From Streptomyces broussonetiae (GTDB lineage: Bacteria > Actinomycetota > Actinomycetes > Streptomycetales > Streptomycetaceae), in NCBI RefSeq assembly GCF_009796285.1, contig NZ_CP047020.1:4898001-4962000 (forward strand): a stretch of DNA of 64,000 nucleotides, in the 5' to 3' direction. Under the pieces are notes generated by a model. It had not been told where the DNA came from. It did not search any database and worked only from the letters and a program-made list of their open reading frames with translations. Position numbers and translations under genes: made by a program. Each line of letters opens with the position of its first letter. Position 1 is the first letter of the stretch. Shown in pieces: positions 52,488 to 60,230 of the stretch.

Positions 52488-55400
52488 TCAGCGACCGCAC
52501 GGAGGGTCGTAGGAGAGGCGGGGCAGGTACTCGTGCCACTTCTGCGGGGTCAAAACACCCCGGGTGACCGAGCAGATATGGCTGATTGCCGCCTCGTCGT
52601 CCAGGCTCCACAGGCGGACCGTGTCGGCGCCGCTGGAGACGCCGATGACATGGCTGTCGGGGCTGAAGGAGAGGAAGTAGCCCGTCTTGGCGTTGGGGCT
52701 CATCGACTGGCCGATCGGGGTCGCCGAGGCGGGGCGGGTGACGTTCCACAGCCGGACGGTGTTGTCGTTGCCGCCACTTGCCAGCGTCCGGCCGTCCTGG
52801 CTGAAGCTCAGCGAGGTGACCGCCTCGGTGTGCCCGGTGAGCGGGGCGCCGAGGGCGCTGGCGGTGGCGGGGTCGGTGACGTTCCACAGTCGTACCGTGT
52901 CGTCATCGCTGCCGCTGGCCAGGGTGTGGCCGTCGGGGGTGAAGGCGAGTGCGTTGACCGGGCCGGAGTGCTCCGTCAGCGGCCGGCCGAGCGGGACCGG
53001 GTGGGCCGGTGCGGTGACCCGCCAGAGGCGGATGGTGCTGTCCGCGCTGCCGCTGGCCAGGGTCCGGCCGTCCGGGCTGAAGGCGAGGGCGTTGACGTAG
53101 CCCCGGAATCCGGTGACCGGCTTGCCGAGCGGTGCGGGATGGGCGGGGTCGGTGACGTTCCACAGCCGCAGGGTGTGATCGTCCCAGGCGGTGGCGAGGG
53201 TGCGGCCGTCCGGGCTGAACGCCAGCGCGTCCGGGCCCATGAAACGCGTCGCCAGATGCAGGAGCGGTCCGGCGATCACCGGGTGGGCCGGATCGGCGAC
53301 GTTCCACAGATAGATCCTGCGTGCGCCGGTGAGGACGGCCAGGGTGCGGCCGTCGGGGGAGAACCGCAGGTCCCGCTGGCCGCTGTCGGCGGGCATGAAC
53401 GGCGTGCTGAGCGGCTTGGGCCGGTCGGCGCGGGCCACGTTCCACAGCCGGACACGGCCGTCCCGCGCGGCCGTCGCCAGCATCCGCCCGTCCTGCCGGA
53501 ACGCGGCGCTGTGGCCGATCATGTCCGAGGTCGGGATCGACCACAGCCGCACCTTGCTGTCACCGCTGCCGGTGGCCAGCGTCCGCCCGTCCGGGCTGAA
53601 GCCGAGCGCGTACATCTCGCCGCTGCTGCCCTCGAGCGGCTCGCCGATCTGCGAGGGGGAGGACGGGTCGCTGACGTTCCACAGACTCGCCGTGCTGTCC
53701 GCGCTCGCGGCGGCCAGCCGTCCGCCGTCGGGACTGAACGCCACCGACCAGATGGGGCCGGTGTGGCCGGTCAGCGGGGAGCCCAGCTGTGCCGGGTGGG
53801 CGAGGTCGGACAGGTCCCACAGCCGGATGGTGTCGTCCGCGCTGCCGCTGGCCAGGGTGTGGCCGTCCGGGCTGAAGGCCACCGAGTGAACGATGTCCGT
53901 GTGGCCCTTGAGCACGGCCGGCAGCGGCTCGGGCCGACGCGGGTCGGCGGTGTTCCACAGCCGGATGGTCTCGTCGTCGCCGCCCGCCGCCAGGGTCCTG
54001 CCGTCGGGGCTGAACGCCACGGAGCGCACCGCGGCGGTGTGTCCGCCCAGCACCTTCAGCTGCTTCGCCCGGTGCGGATCGGCCACGTCCCACAGCCGTA
54101 CGGTGTGGTCCTCGCCGGCCGAGGCCAGGGTGCGGCCGTCGGGGCTGAAGGCGACCAGGTAGATCGTGCCCGTGTGACCGGTCAGCGGTCTGCCGACGGC
54201 GGTCGGGTGGGCGGGGTCGGTCACGTCCCACAGCCGGATCGTGCCGTCGTCGCCCGCGCTGGCCAGGGTGTGGCCGTCCGGGCTGAACACCGCGCTGCTC
54301 ACCCAGCTGGTGTGGCCGGTCAGCGGCCGGCCCAGGGGCTTCGGGCGGCTCGGATCGGCCACGTTCCACAGCCGGACCGTCCGGTCGTAGCTGGCCGTGG
54401 CGAGGGTCTTGCCGTCGGGGCTGTAGGAGGTGAGGTAGACGGCGCCGGTGTGGCCGGACAGCGGGGTGGCCAGCGGCGCGTTCACGATCGAGATCAGTCT
54501 GCTGTACGTCCCCTCGTCGTCCGGGCGCAGCCGGTGCGCGACCAGGGCGAGCTGGGCCGCCAGCGAGGGGTCCGTGTGCTGCACCCGGTCCGCCTCGGCG
54601 AGTACCTGCTCGAACACGGCGTCGTCCCGCTGCTGCCGGGCGATCACCGCCGAGCCGCCGGCCACCAGGGCCAGCACGACCAGCGCGGCCACCGCGGCGC
54701 GGCTCAGCCACACCGAGCGCCGGCGCAGCCGGACCGAGGCGGCCAGGAACTCCACCGCGCTGCGGGTGAGGAAGGTGTCACCGGCGGACCTGGCCCAGCT
54801 GCGGGCCTGCTCCAGCCGTGAGCCCCGGTACAGCAGCGAGTTGTCCCGGTCCGAGTCCTCCCAGGCCCGGCCGTCCTCCTCCAGCCGCTGGCGCAGCAGA
54901 TGGTCGTTGCGGTTGTCGTCGATCCAGTGCCGCAACCGGGGCCAGGCGTGCAGCAGCGCCTCGTGGGTAATCTCCACGGTGTCCGCGTCCAGCGTCACCA
55001 GCCGGGCCCGGACGAGGGCCTCGAGGGACTCCTCCGTCTTGCCGGGGTCCGCCGACTCCTCCGCGAGCTGACGCCGGGTGCCGCGCCGGCGAGTGGCCTG
55101 GGTGTCCTCGCCGAGGCGTACCAGGCGCAGCAGGAGCAGCCGGGCCGCCGTACGGGCCGCGGGGTCGAGCCCCGACCAGGCGCGCTCGGCGGTCGCCGCG
55201 ACCGCGCCCTGGATCCCGCCCGCCGCGCGGTAGCCGGCCAGCGTCAGGCGTCCGGCCTTCCTGCGCTGCCAGGTGGCGAGCAGGGCGTGGGACAGCAGTG
55301 GCAGCACGCCCGCGTCGTGCGCCCCGCGCGGGCCGTCGACGCTCACCTCGCGCACGATCAGCTCGGCGAGCCCCGGTTCCAGCTCGAGCCCGACCGCCTT

Positions 55401-56693
55401 GGCCGGTCCGGTCACCGCCTCGCGCAGCTCTGCGCTGGTCAGCGGGCCGAGCACCATGTGCCGGTGCTGGAGGGCGTCGGCGAGTTCCGGGTAGCCGAGG
55501 CACTGTTCGTAGAAGTCGGCGCGGATGCCGAGCACGACGACGACCGGGGCCGGGCCGTCCCCGCCGGCGGGCGGGGTGCAGGCGGCGTGCAGCAACTGGA
55601 GGAAGGTACGGCGGTCCGCCTCGTCGGGGCAGAGGGTGAAGGCCTCCTCGAACTGGTCGACGATGACGACTGGGCGGGTGTCGGGGGACGGCTCGCCGTC
55701 GGACGCCCGATTGCCGGAAAACCGATTGCCGGAAAACCGGCTGTCGGCCGCCTGGTTGTCGGCCGCCCGGCTGTCGGCCGCCCGGCTGTCGGCCGCCCGG
55801 TTGGCGGCGGGCGGACCGTCGGAGGGCGTGGACTCGGTCGGCTCCGTCCCGGTGGGTGTCGCGCGACGCGCCCACACCGAGACCGCCTCGCGTGCCGCCC
55901 GGGCGAGCCGGGGAGTGTCGGAGCCGGGCACCGCCGGGTTCCGCGTCGCCTCCCGCTCCGCCTCGCGCGCCTCGGCGGCGACCGGAGCCAGTTCCGGGAT
56001 ACGGCGGACCAGTTCGCCCAGTGGATCGGCGCCCGGCACCAGCTGGAGCACGGGACCCGGCGTGCCGGTCCGGCCCCCGCCGAGGGCGCCGCCGCGGACG
56101 GCGGGGACCAGACCGGCGTTGAGCAGGGACGACTTGCCCGCTCCCGAGGCGCCGACCAGCATCACCAGACCACCGGTGCGCTCCGCGGCCCGCAACTGGG
56201 CGACGAGTGCGCTCGTGCTGCGCTCCCGCCCGAAGAACCAGCGGGCGTCCTCCTGCCGGTAGGGGGACAGCCCCCGGTAGGGGCACACGCCTCCGGTGAC
56301 GGGCGGGGTCTGGGCGGGTGGCCGCCGGTTCTCCTCGGCGGGCGGGGCGGGCCGGTCGCCGACCGGGTCGGCGAGCGCGCACTCCCACAGCCGCTGCCAG
56401 TGCGCGAGGTCGTACAGACCGGTGGAGATCGGTCCGGGCCGCAGCCGGCGGGCCTCCGGGATCAGGATGTGCAGCACCGCGGCGAGCGCGGCGAACTGCG
56501 CCGGTACGTTCCTGGCCCGGCGCCAGTCGCTGATGCGCTGGGCGGACACCCGCACGGGCCGCCCGCGCTCGTCGACGCGCTGCAGCCGGACGACCGCCTC
56601 GGCGACGCTCTTGAGGGGAGGGTTTCCAGCCTCCTTGTAGAGGAGCGCAAGGCGCTCGGCGAAAGCTGTGCGTGCCCCTGAGTCGGAACTCAA
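52488..56693 (-). CDS. HTH-STAND NTPase-membrane-WD40 protein
   Basis: A 1401-residue protein in five parts. (1) An N-terminal HTH-like helical domain (about 1-95; RVSAQRISDWRRARNVP). (2) A STAND/AAA-type NTPase with PYRGLSPYRQEDARWFFGRE at its head, Walker A GASGAGKSS (about 180-188) and Walker B VVIVDQFEEAF (about 338-348), then helical lid and winged-helix parts (VEITHEALLHAWPRL). (3) One membrane helix (about 658-682). (4) Fourteen WD40 repeats of ~46 residues (about 738-1385), enough for two seven-blade propellers, most with GH...FSPDG.TLA...D.T.RLW. (5) A short tail with two cysteines. TTG start after AAGGGG. Streptomyces encode many nSTAND1-WD40 proteins; partners are unknown, but STAND proteins act in signalling and in some phage-defence systems. 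Confidence 0.88.
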   Translation of the reverse strand: MSSDSGARTAFAERLALLYKEAGNPPLKSVAEAVVRLQRVDERGRPVRVSAQRISDWRRARNVPAQFAALAAVLHILIPEARRLRPGPISTGLYDLAHWQRLWECALADPVGDRPAPPAEENRRPPAQTPPVTGGVCPYRGLSPYRQEDARWFFGRERSTSALVAQLRAAERTGGLVMLVGASGAGKSSLLNAGLVPAVRGGALGGGRTGTPGPVLQLVPGADPLGELVRRIPELAPVAAEAREAEREATRNPAVPGSDTPRLARAAREAVSVWARRATPTGTEPTESTPSDGPPAANRAADSRAADSRAADNQAADSRFSGNRFSGNRASDGEPSPDTRPVVIVDQFEEAFTLCPDEADRRTFLQLLHAACTPPAGGDGPAPVVVVLGIRADFYEQCLGYPELADALQHRHMVLGPLTSAELREAVTGPAKAVGLELEPGLAELIVREVSVDGPRGAHDAGVLPLLSHALLATWQRRKAGRLTLAGYRAAGGIQGAVAATAERAWSGLDPAARTAARLLLLRLVRLGEDTQATRRRGTRRQLAEESADPGKTEESLEALVRARLVTLDADTVEITHEALLHAWPRLRHWIDDNRNDHLLRQRLEEDGRAWEDSDRDNSLLYRGSRLEQARSWARSAGDTFLTRSAVEFLAASVRLRRRSVWLSRAAVAALVVLALVAGGSAVIARQQRDDAVFEQVLAEADRVQHTDPSLAAQLALVAHRLRPDDEGTYSRLISIVNAPLATPLSGHTGAVYLTSYSPDGKTLATASYDRTVRLWNVADPSRPKPLGRPLTGHTSWVSSAVFSPDGHTLASAGDDGTIRLWDVTDPAHPTAVGRPLTGHTGTIYLVAFSPDGRTLASAGEDHTVRLWDVADPHRAKQLKVLGGHTAAVRSVAFSPDGRTLAAGGDDETIRLWNTADPRRPEPLPAVLKGHTDIVHSVAFSPDGHTLASGSADDTIRLWDLSDLAHPAQLGSPLTGHTGPIWSVAFSPDGGRLAAASADSTASLWNVSDPSSPSQIGEPLEGSSGEMYALGFSPDGRTLATGSGDSKVRLWSIPTSDMIGHSAAFRQDGRMLATAARDGRVRLWNVARADRPKPLSTPFMPADSGQRDLRFSPDGRTLAVLTGARRIYLWNVADPAHPVIAGPLLHLATRFMGPDALAFSPDGRTLATAWDDHTLRLWNVTDPAHPAPLGKPVTGFRGYVNALAFSPDGRTLASGSADSTIRLWRVTAPAHPVPLGRPLTEHSGPVNALAFTPDGHTLASGSDDDTVRLWNVTDPATASALGAPLTGHTEAVTSLSFSQDGRTLASGGNDNTVRLWNVTRPASATPIGQSMSPNAKTGYFLSFSPDSHVIGVSSGADTVRLWSLDDEAAISHICSVTRGVLTPQKWHEYLPRLSYDPPCGR
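55711..55806 (-). repeat. short tandem repeats in the STAND linker
   Basis: Within the STAND gene, 15-base units encode RAADS/NQAADS four to five times and FSGNR twice (residues about 296-327). They lie between Walker A and Walker B, in a Ser/Thr/Pro-rich insertion, so length change would keep the frame. Confidence 0.8.
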
Positions 56694-57154
56694 GGCCCCA
56701 CCCCTTTACGTTCCCCCCGTATCTGGATGTCCGGACCGGAAAACTCACCTTATACGCCTGACCTGCGAGTAAGCACGAGACCGGAGACCGGAATCTCCTC
56801 GTCGGCGACGACAGATGGCAGGATCCGGTCCGGGTAGTGGACCCATCACACACCGTCCGGACAGGCCACCGGCCTCGTGTGGGGAAAGGCAGCCCACGTA
56901 GGCGAAGGATCTCGGCCAACTTCCGCCGAGAGCGGACGAGTGGGTTCCACCGCAGACAGGGAGCGGCTGCGAGGCCGGCGCGTGATTCCGCGACCAGTCC
57001 AGGAACCAGCCTCCTTCGTCGACCCGTGACGAGCCGACGCGGCACGGGTCGATCGCCCCGCTCCGTTCGGCACCGGTCCCCACGAGGGGAGGGACCGGTG
57101 CCGGGCGGGCGGTGGCCTTCTCGATGCTCCCTCAGGTGTTCGCCCGGGGGCCGT
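56694..57154. other. intergenic stretch upstream of the STAND gene
   Basis: About 460 bases with no convincing gene. It carries the promoter of the STAND gene (minus strand) near 56700-56780. I see no clear hexamers or palindromes. Confidence 0.45.
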
Positions 57155-57688
57155 TCAGACCCAGCCCGCTGCCTGAGCCGTGGCCACGGCGTGCCGCTCG
57201 GCCTGATCGGCGGAGGTGTTCAGGGACGGGTCCTGTCCCGGTGTGCTCCCGCCGGCCGCGCCCGCGGCGGCCAGGGACGCCGCCAGTGCAGCGCGCAGCG
57301 CTGATGCGGAGGCCGCGCTGCCGTCGTGGGCTGCGGCCAGCTGGGCGGCCAGTGCCGCGGTGGCCGCGGTGTTGCGGGCGCAGCGGGCGTCCGCGGCGGG
57401 GTCCGGGGCGGACGAGGCCAGGCCGGCGAGCGACGTGGCCGACAGCCGTAGCGCATTGGCGGCCCGGCCGACGGGGTCCCTCGGTACGGTCACGGCCGCG
57501 TCCTCGTCGACACCGGCGTACCGGCATGCGGCGAGTGCCCGGTCGTAGGCGCTGTGCGCGCGGGCGCCATGGGTCCTGCGCAGTGCTTCGGCCGCCGTTT
57601 CTTCCTGTTCTTTCTGTTCGTCCCGTTCACTTGGCTCGTGCCGTTCATCCTTTTTGGCCCGTCCGTTCGGCTCGTCCCGTTCGCTCAT
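57155..57688 (-). CDS. Ala-rich helical protein of unknown function
   Basis: A 177-residue protein with a highly charged N terminus (SERDEPNGRAKKDERHEPSE) and an alanine-rich helical body (about 45-150). It has two cysteines (AACRYAG and DARCARN). GGGAGG lies 8 bases before the ATG at 57688; the ATG at 57724 is rejected for lack of one. No signal peptide or membrane helix. It is divergent from the 157-residue protein and shares its palindromic operator region. I do not recognise a family. Confidence 0.6.
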   Translation of the reverse strand: MSERDEPNGRAKKDERHEPSERDEQKEQEETAAEALRRTHGARAHSAYDRALAACRYAGVDEDAAVTVPRDPVGRAANALRLSATSLAGLASSAPDPAADARCARNTAATAALAAQLAAAHDGSAASASALRAALAASLAAAGAAGGSTPGQDPSLNTSADQAERHAVATAQAAGWV

Positions 57689-57777
57689 CCTCGGCCTCCC
57701 TGGGTGCGGGCGGCAGGGTGCCATGCCGGACCCGAAGAGGCCAGAAGCGTGCGGCGATCCCGGGTCGGCGGCCTGGA

Positions 57778-57798
57778 TATCTGACGCATCGTCAGATA
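57778..57798. promoter_or_regulatory. TetR-type palindromic operator
   Basis: TATCTGACG-CAT-CGTCAGATA, a perfect 9-bp inverted repeat with a 3-base centre, between two divergent genes. TGACG-N3-CGTCA is a half-site form seen for several TetR-family repressors. No TetR gene is adjacent, so the regulator is elsewhere. Confidence 0.7.
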
Positions 57799-57837
57799 CG
57801 GTCGCCCAGCCGGTCGTTCCCGAAGGGGTGGAGTGTC

Positions 57838-58311
57838 ATGGAGAAGCGTCCCTCGTGCCCGCAGCCGCCCGGTGCTCCGCGCTGGGTCGCGATGTTCCGC
57901 GGGCCCGCGCAGGACTCCTGGACGGTGGGCGCCGAGGCCCCGGACCGGGCTCCCGTGCTCTACGCCGTCGCGGACATGACCCGGACCGTACGGGCGCGCG
58001 GCGAGGAGGTGACGGTCGCGCTGTGGGGGCCCGAGGACGGCGCCTGGCGCCTGTTCGACACTCCGGCTTCCGCCAAGGCGCCCGCCACCCCGGCCGACGG
58101 GCCCGCCTCCGGCGCCGCCGGACCGGCCAGGCTCGTGGAACGCATGACGGACCGCCGCCACCAGGTGCTGATGGCCGGGCTGGGCAAGGCGGGCCTGTAC
58201 GACCTGGGCCCCGAGGACGGCGAGGCGGTGCGGGCGATGGCCGACCTGCTCGACGAGCCCACGGTCCGCCGGGTGGCCCACTGGCTCTCGGTCGCGGGCG
58301 GCGGGCAGTAG
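57838..58311 (+). CDS. hypothetical protein linked to a ferredoxin gene
   Basis: A 157-residue protein starting MEKRPSCPQPPGAPRWVAMFRG, with a beta-rich first half (APVLYAVADMTRTVRARGEEVTVALWGPEDGAWRLFD) and a helical end (LVERMTDRRHQVLMAGLGKAGLYDLGPEDGEAVRAM). The ATG at 57838 has GGAG about 6 bases ahead; the very long frame reaching back to 57112 crosses the operator and is not credible. The ferredoxin gene begins about 77 bases downstream on the same strand. No known function. Confidence 0.65.
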   Translation: MEKRPSCPQPPGAPRWVAMFRGPAQDSWTVGAEAPDRAPVLYAVADMTRTVRARGEEVTVALWGPEDGAWRLFDTPASAKAPATPADGPASGAAGPARLVERMTDRRHQVLMAGLGKAGLYDLGPEDGEAVRAMADLLDEPTVRRVAHWLSVAGGGQ

Positions 58312-58388
58312 CGCTGGCGGACCCGGTTCGGGGCGTGGTTCGCGGGGCAGTGACGTCCTGGAAGCTCTCGCCCACGACTGGAGGACGC

Positions 58389-58586
58389 ATGAAGGTCTCC
58401 GTCGACCGCTCCCTGTGCTACGGCTCCGCCGAGTGCGCGCACCGGGCGCCGGCCGTGTTCGCCTTCGAGGACGGATACGGCGTCGTACGGCCCGGCGGTG
58501 CGGGGTCCGGCGACGAGCCGGAGGTGAGGGAAGCGGCGGAGAAGTGCCCTTCGCAGGCAATCACGCTCACGGACGGAGCGGAGTAG
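58389..58586 (+). CDS. 3Fe-4S-type ferredoxin
   Basis: A 65-residue ferredoxin of the cytochrome P450-partner kind. It starts MKVSVDRSLCYGSAECAHRAP; the first cysteine pair is C10-x5-C16 with no third cysteine between them, and the last is in EKCPSQAI, the pattern of a single 3Fe-4S cluster. GGAGG lies 5 bases before the ATG. No P450 gene is in the window, so it is an orphan here and must serve a distant oxidase. A strong terminator follows. Confidence 0.9.
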   Translation: MKVSVDRSLCYGSAECAHRAPAVFAFEDGYGVVRPGGAGSGDEPEVREAAEKCPSQAITLTDGAE

Positions 58587-58644
58587 GAGTCAGGAGGCAC
58601 TGCCCGGCCCTCCTCCGTGCGGTGCGGCAGGCCCGACAGCGCGA

Positions 58645-58680
58645 GACCCCCGGCCGGGGCCCCGGCCGGGGGTCTTTTCC
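58645..58680 (+). terminator. ferredoxin terminator
   Basis: A perfect 30-base palindrome (58645-58674) followed by TTTT. It also lies on the 3-prime side of the convergent DUF6344-type gene. Confidence 0.9.
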
Positions 58681-58753
58681 GTGTCGACTCGTGAGGTACG
58701 CAAGTCGCCCTTTTCGTCGAGACGGCTGCGGTTGCGGTGCTGCCGACGGCGGA

Positions 58754-59101
58754 TCAGCAGTCGAGCAGTGCCGCCGGGGGATGATCAGGGGCGGTTTCCT
58801 CCGCCTCCGTCGTGTCGAGGGGCCGGTGCCGGCAGCTCGGGGACTTTCCGTGGGCTTCCGCCCGGATCCGCTGTTTCATCGTGGGGGGCAGCGCTCTGGC
58901 GTGGGACCAGGCCCAGCGGCTTTGTGCCGGGATGATCGTCGGGGCCGTTCGTTCCTTGGTGCCCGTGTGGGGGCTCTCGTTCTCGGGTGCGGCCGTCGCG
59001 GTCGTGGCGGTCGTGGTGGTGACGAGTCCGAGCGCCGTGCACAGCGCGAGGAAGGCGGTGACGATGGCGGTCCACAGGTTCATGACCTTGTTCTGGGTCA
59101 T
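58754..59101 (-). CDS. DUF6344-type small secreted or anchored protein
   Basis: A 115-residue protein with a hydrophobic N terminus (MTQNKVMNLWTAIVTAFLAL, then CTALGLVTTTTATTATAAP) that could be a signal or anchor, and a basic tail with the segment RAWSHARALPPTMKQRIRAEAHG-like (SRWAWSHARALPPTMKQRI). I match it from memory to the Streptomyces DUF6344 family. GAGG lies 4 bases before the ATG. The cysteine next to the hydrophobic core (ALCTALG) is not a convincing lipobox. Function unknown. Confidence 0.7.
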   Translation of the reverse strand: MTQNKVMNLWTAIVTAFLALCTALGLVTTTTATTATAAPENESPHTGTKERTAPTIIPAQSRWAWSHARALPPTMKQRIRAEAHGKSPSCRHRPLDTTEAEETAPDHPPAALLDC

Positions 59102-59450
59102 GGCCCCTCACTTTCGGGTTGGGCGATTTGCGTACTTTCCTCATGATGTGTATGTGGGTCGCGAAGTGGTGGACCGACGCCCGTGGCGCGTCGATGTTCC
59201 GATGAACACCACCCGGATGGCCGCAAGAGGGCTGGAAAGCGCCTAAAACCTGGTGAGGGTGAGCGAAGAGGGAGCAAAGTAACCTTCCGTGGAGGTGTGA
59301 TCACCCTCCGATCGGAACGGCCCCGGACCTGCCCTATTGCGCTCACGGAGGCGGGAGTTGAGCCCTGACGCAGGTCACCGATCGATATCGGCCGGTGTGT
59401 ATAGTCGGGCGGCAGAGGTCCCCTACGTCAAGGAAAGACGAGGTCGCGCG
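59102..59450. other. divergent promoter region before the DLW-39 gene
   Basis: About 350 bases with no supported gene. A likely -10 hexamer TATAGT lies at 59400-59405, about 46 bases before the DLW-39 start. I cannot fix a -35. Confidence 0.5.
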
Positions 59451-59579
59451 GTGAAGAAGCTGCTCCTGGTCGCACTGGCCGCCATCGGCGGGCTCCTCGT
59501 GTACCGCCAGATCCAGGCGGATCGCGCCGAGCAGGACCTGTGGACGGAGGCGACTGACTCCGTGCCCACGGGTTCGTGA
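59451..59579 (+). CDS. DLW-39 family small protein
   Basis: A 42-residue protein: KKLLLVALAAIGGLLVYRQI forms a membrane or signal helix, followed by QADRAEQDLWTEATDSV with the D-L-W motif that names the family. These tiny proteins are encoded near gyrA and DUF3566 in many actinobacteria. GTG start with GACGAGG 8 bases ahead. Its usual nearness to gyrA means the ~14 kb between tRNA-Ile and this gene may be inserted. Function unknown. Confidence 0.88.
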   Translation: MKKLLLVALAAIGGLLVYRQIQADRAEQDLWTEATDSVPTGS

Positions 59580-59601
59580 GTGCCTGATACCAGAATCTGA
59601 A

Positions 59602-59640
59602 CAGACCCCGGTCGCCCGAGCGGCCGGGGTTCTGCGTTTG
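59602..59640 (+). terminator. DLW-39 terminator
   Basis: Stem CAGACCCCGG (59602-59611) pairs with CCGGGGTTCTG (59624-59634), with an interrupted loop, followed by CGTTT. Confidence 0.7.
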
Positions 59641-59697
59641 CGGGGGCGCGCGGGGTGCGGTAGGCGTGTGGCGGGGGCGACAGGCCGGCCGGGGTCC

Positions 59698-60010
59698 GGC
59701 TTTTGCCGGTGGTGCCGGGTCGGTGTGCGGCTTTTGGCGGTGGTGCCGGGTCGATGTGCGGCTTTTGGCGGTGGTGCCGGGTCGGTGTGCGGCTTTTGCC
59801 GGTGGTGCCGGGTCGGTGTGCGGCTTTTGGCGGTGGTGCCGGGTCGATGTGCGGCTTTTGGCGGTGGTGCCGGGTCGGTGTGCGGCTTTTGCCGGTGGTG
59901 CCGGGTCGGTGTGCGGCTTTTGGCGGTGGTGCCGGGTCGATGTGCGGCTTTTGGCGGTGGTGCCGGGTCGGTGTGCGGCTTTTGCTGGTGGTGCCGGGTC
60001 GGTGTGCGGC
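59698..60010. repeat. 31-bp minisatellite with a 93-bp higher-order period
   Basis: Ten head-to-tail 31-base units start at 59701 and recur exactly every 31 bases to 59980, core TTTTGCCGGTGGTGCCGGGT. Three variants (GCC..CGG, GGC..CGA, GGC..CGG) alternate in fixed order, so the array is three 93-base blocks plus one unit. The unit length is not divisible by three. Confidence 0.97.
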
Positions 60011-60130
60011 CCTTTTTTCGGTGGTGCCGGGTCTGTGTCCGGCCTGTTCCGGTGGCGTCGGGTCGGTGCACGGCCCTTCCCGGTGGCGTCGGACCGTCGT
60101 CCGGCCTCTGCCGTGGGTGCCGGGCTTTTC
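60011..60130. repeat. degenerate tail of the minisatellite
   Basis: Four further ~31-base units with many changes (for example TTCCGGTGGCGTCGGGTCGG near 60047) lead from the regular array to the promoter region of the next gene. Confidence 0.8.
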
Positions 60131-60230
60131 GGACGGCCGTCCGCGTTCCCGGGATGGCGCGGGCGCGCGCGGGGCAGGATGGGCCACGGTCCGGTACGGC
60201 TTGCGGAGCGACGACTGGGGAGGCCGGCAC

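Noticed and set aside
59698..60010. Possible CRISPR array
   Set aside because: The units are contiguous with no unique spacers, and no cas gene is present.
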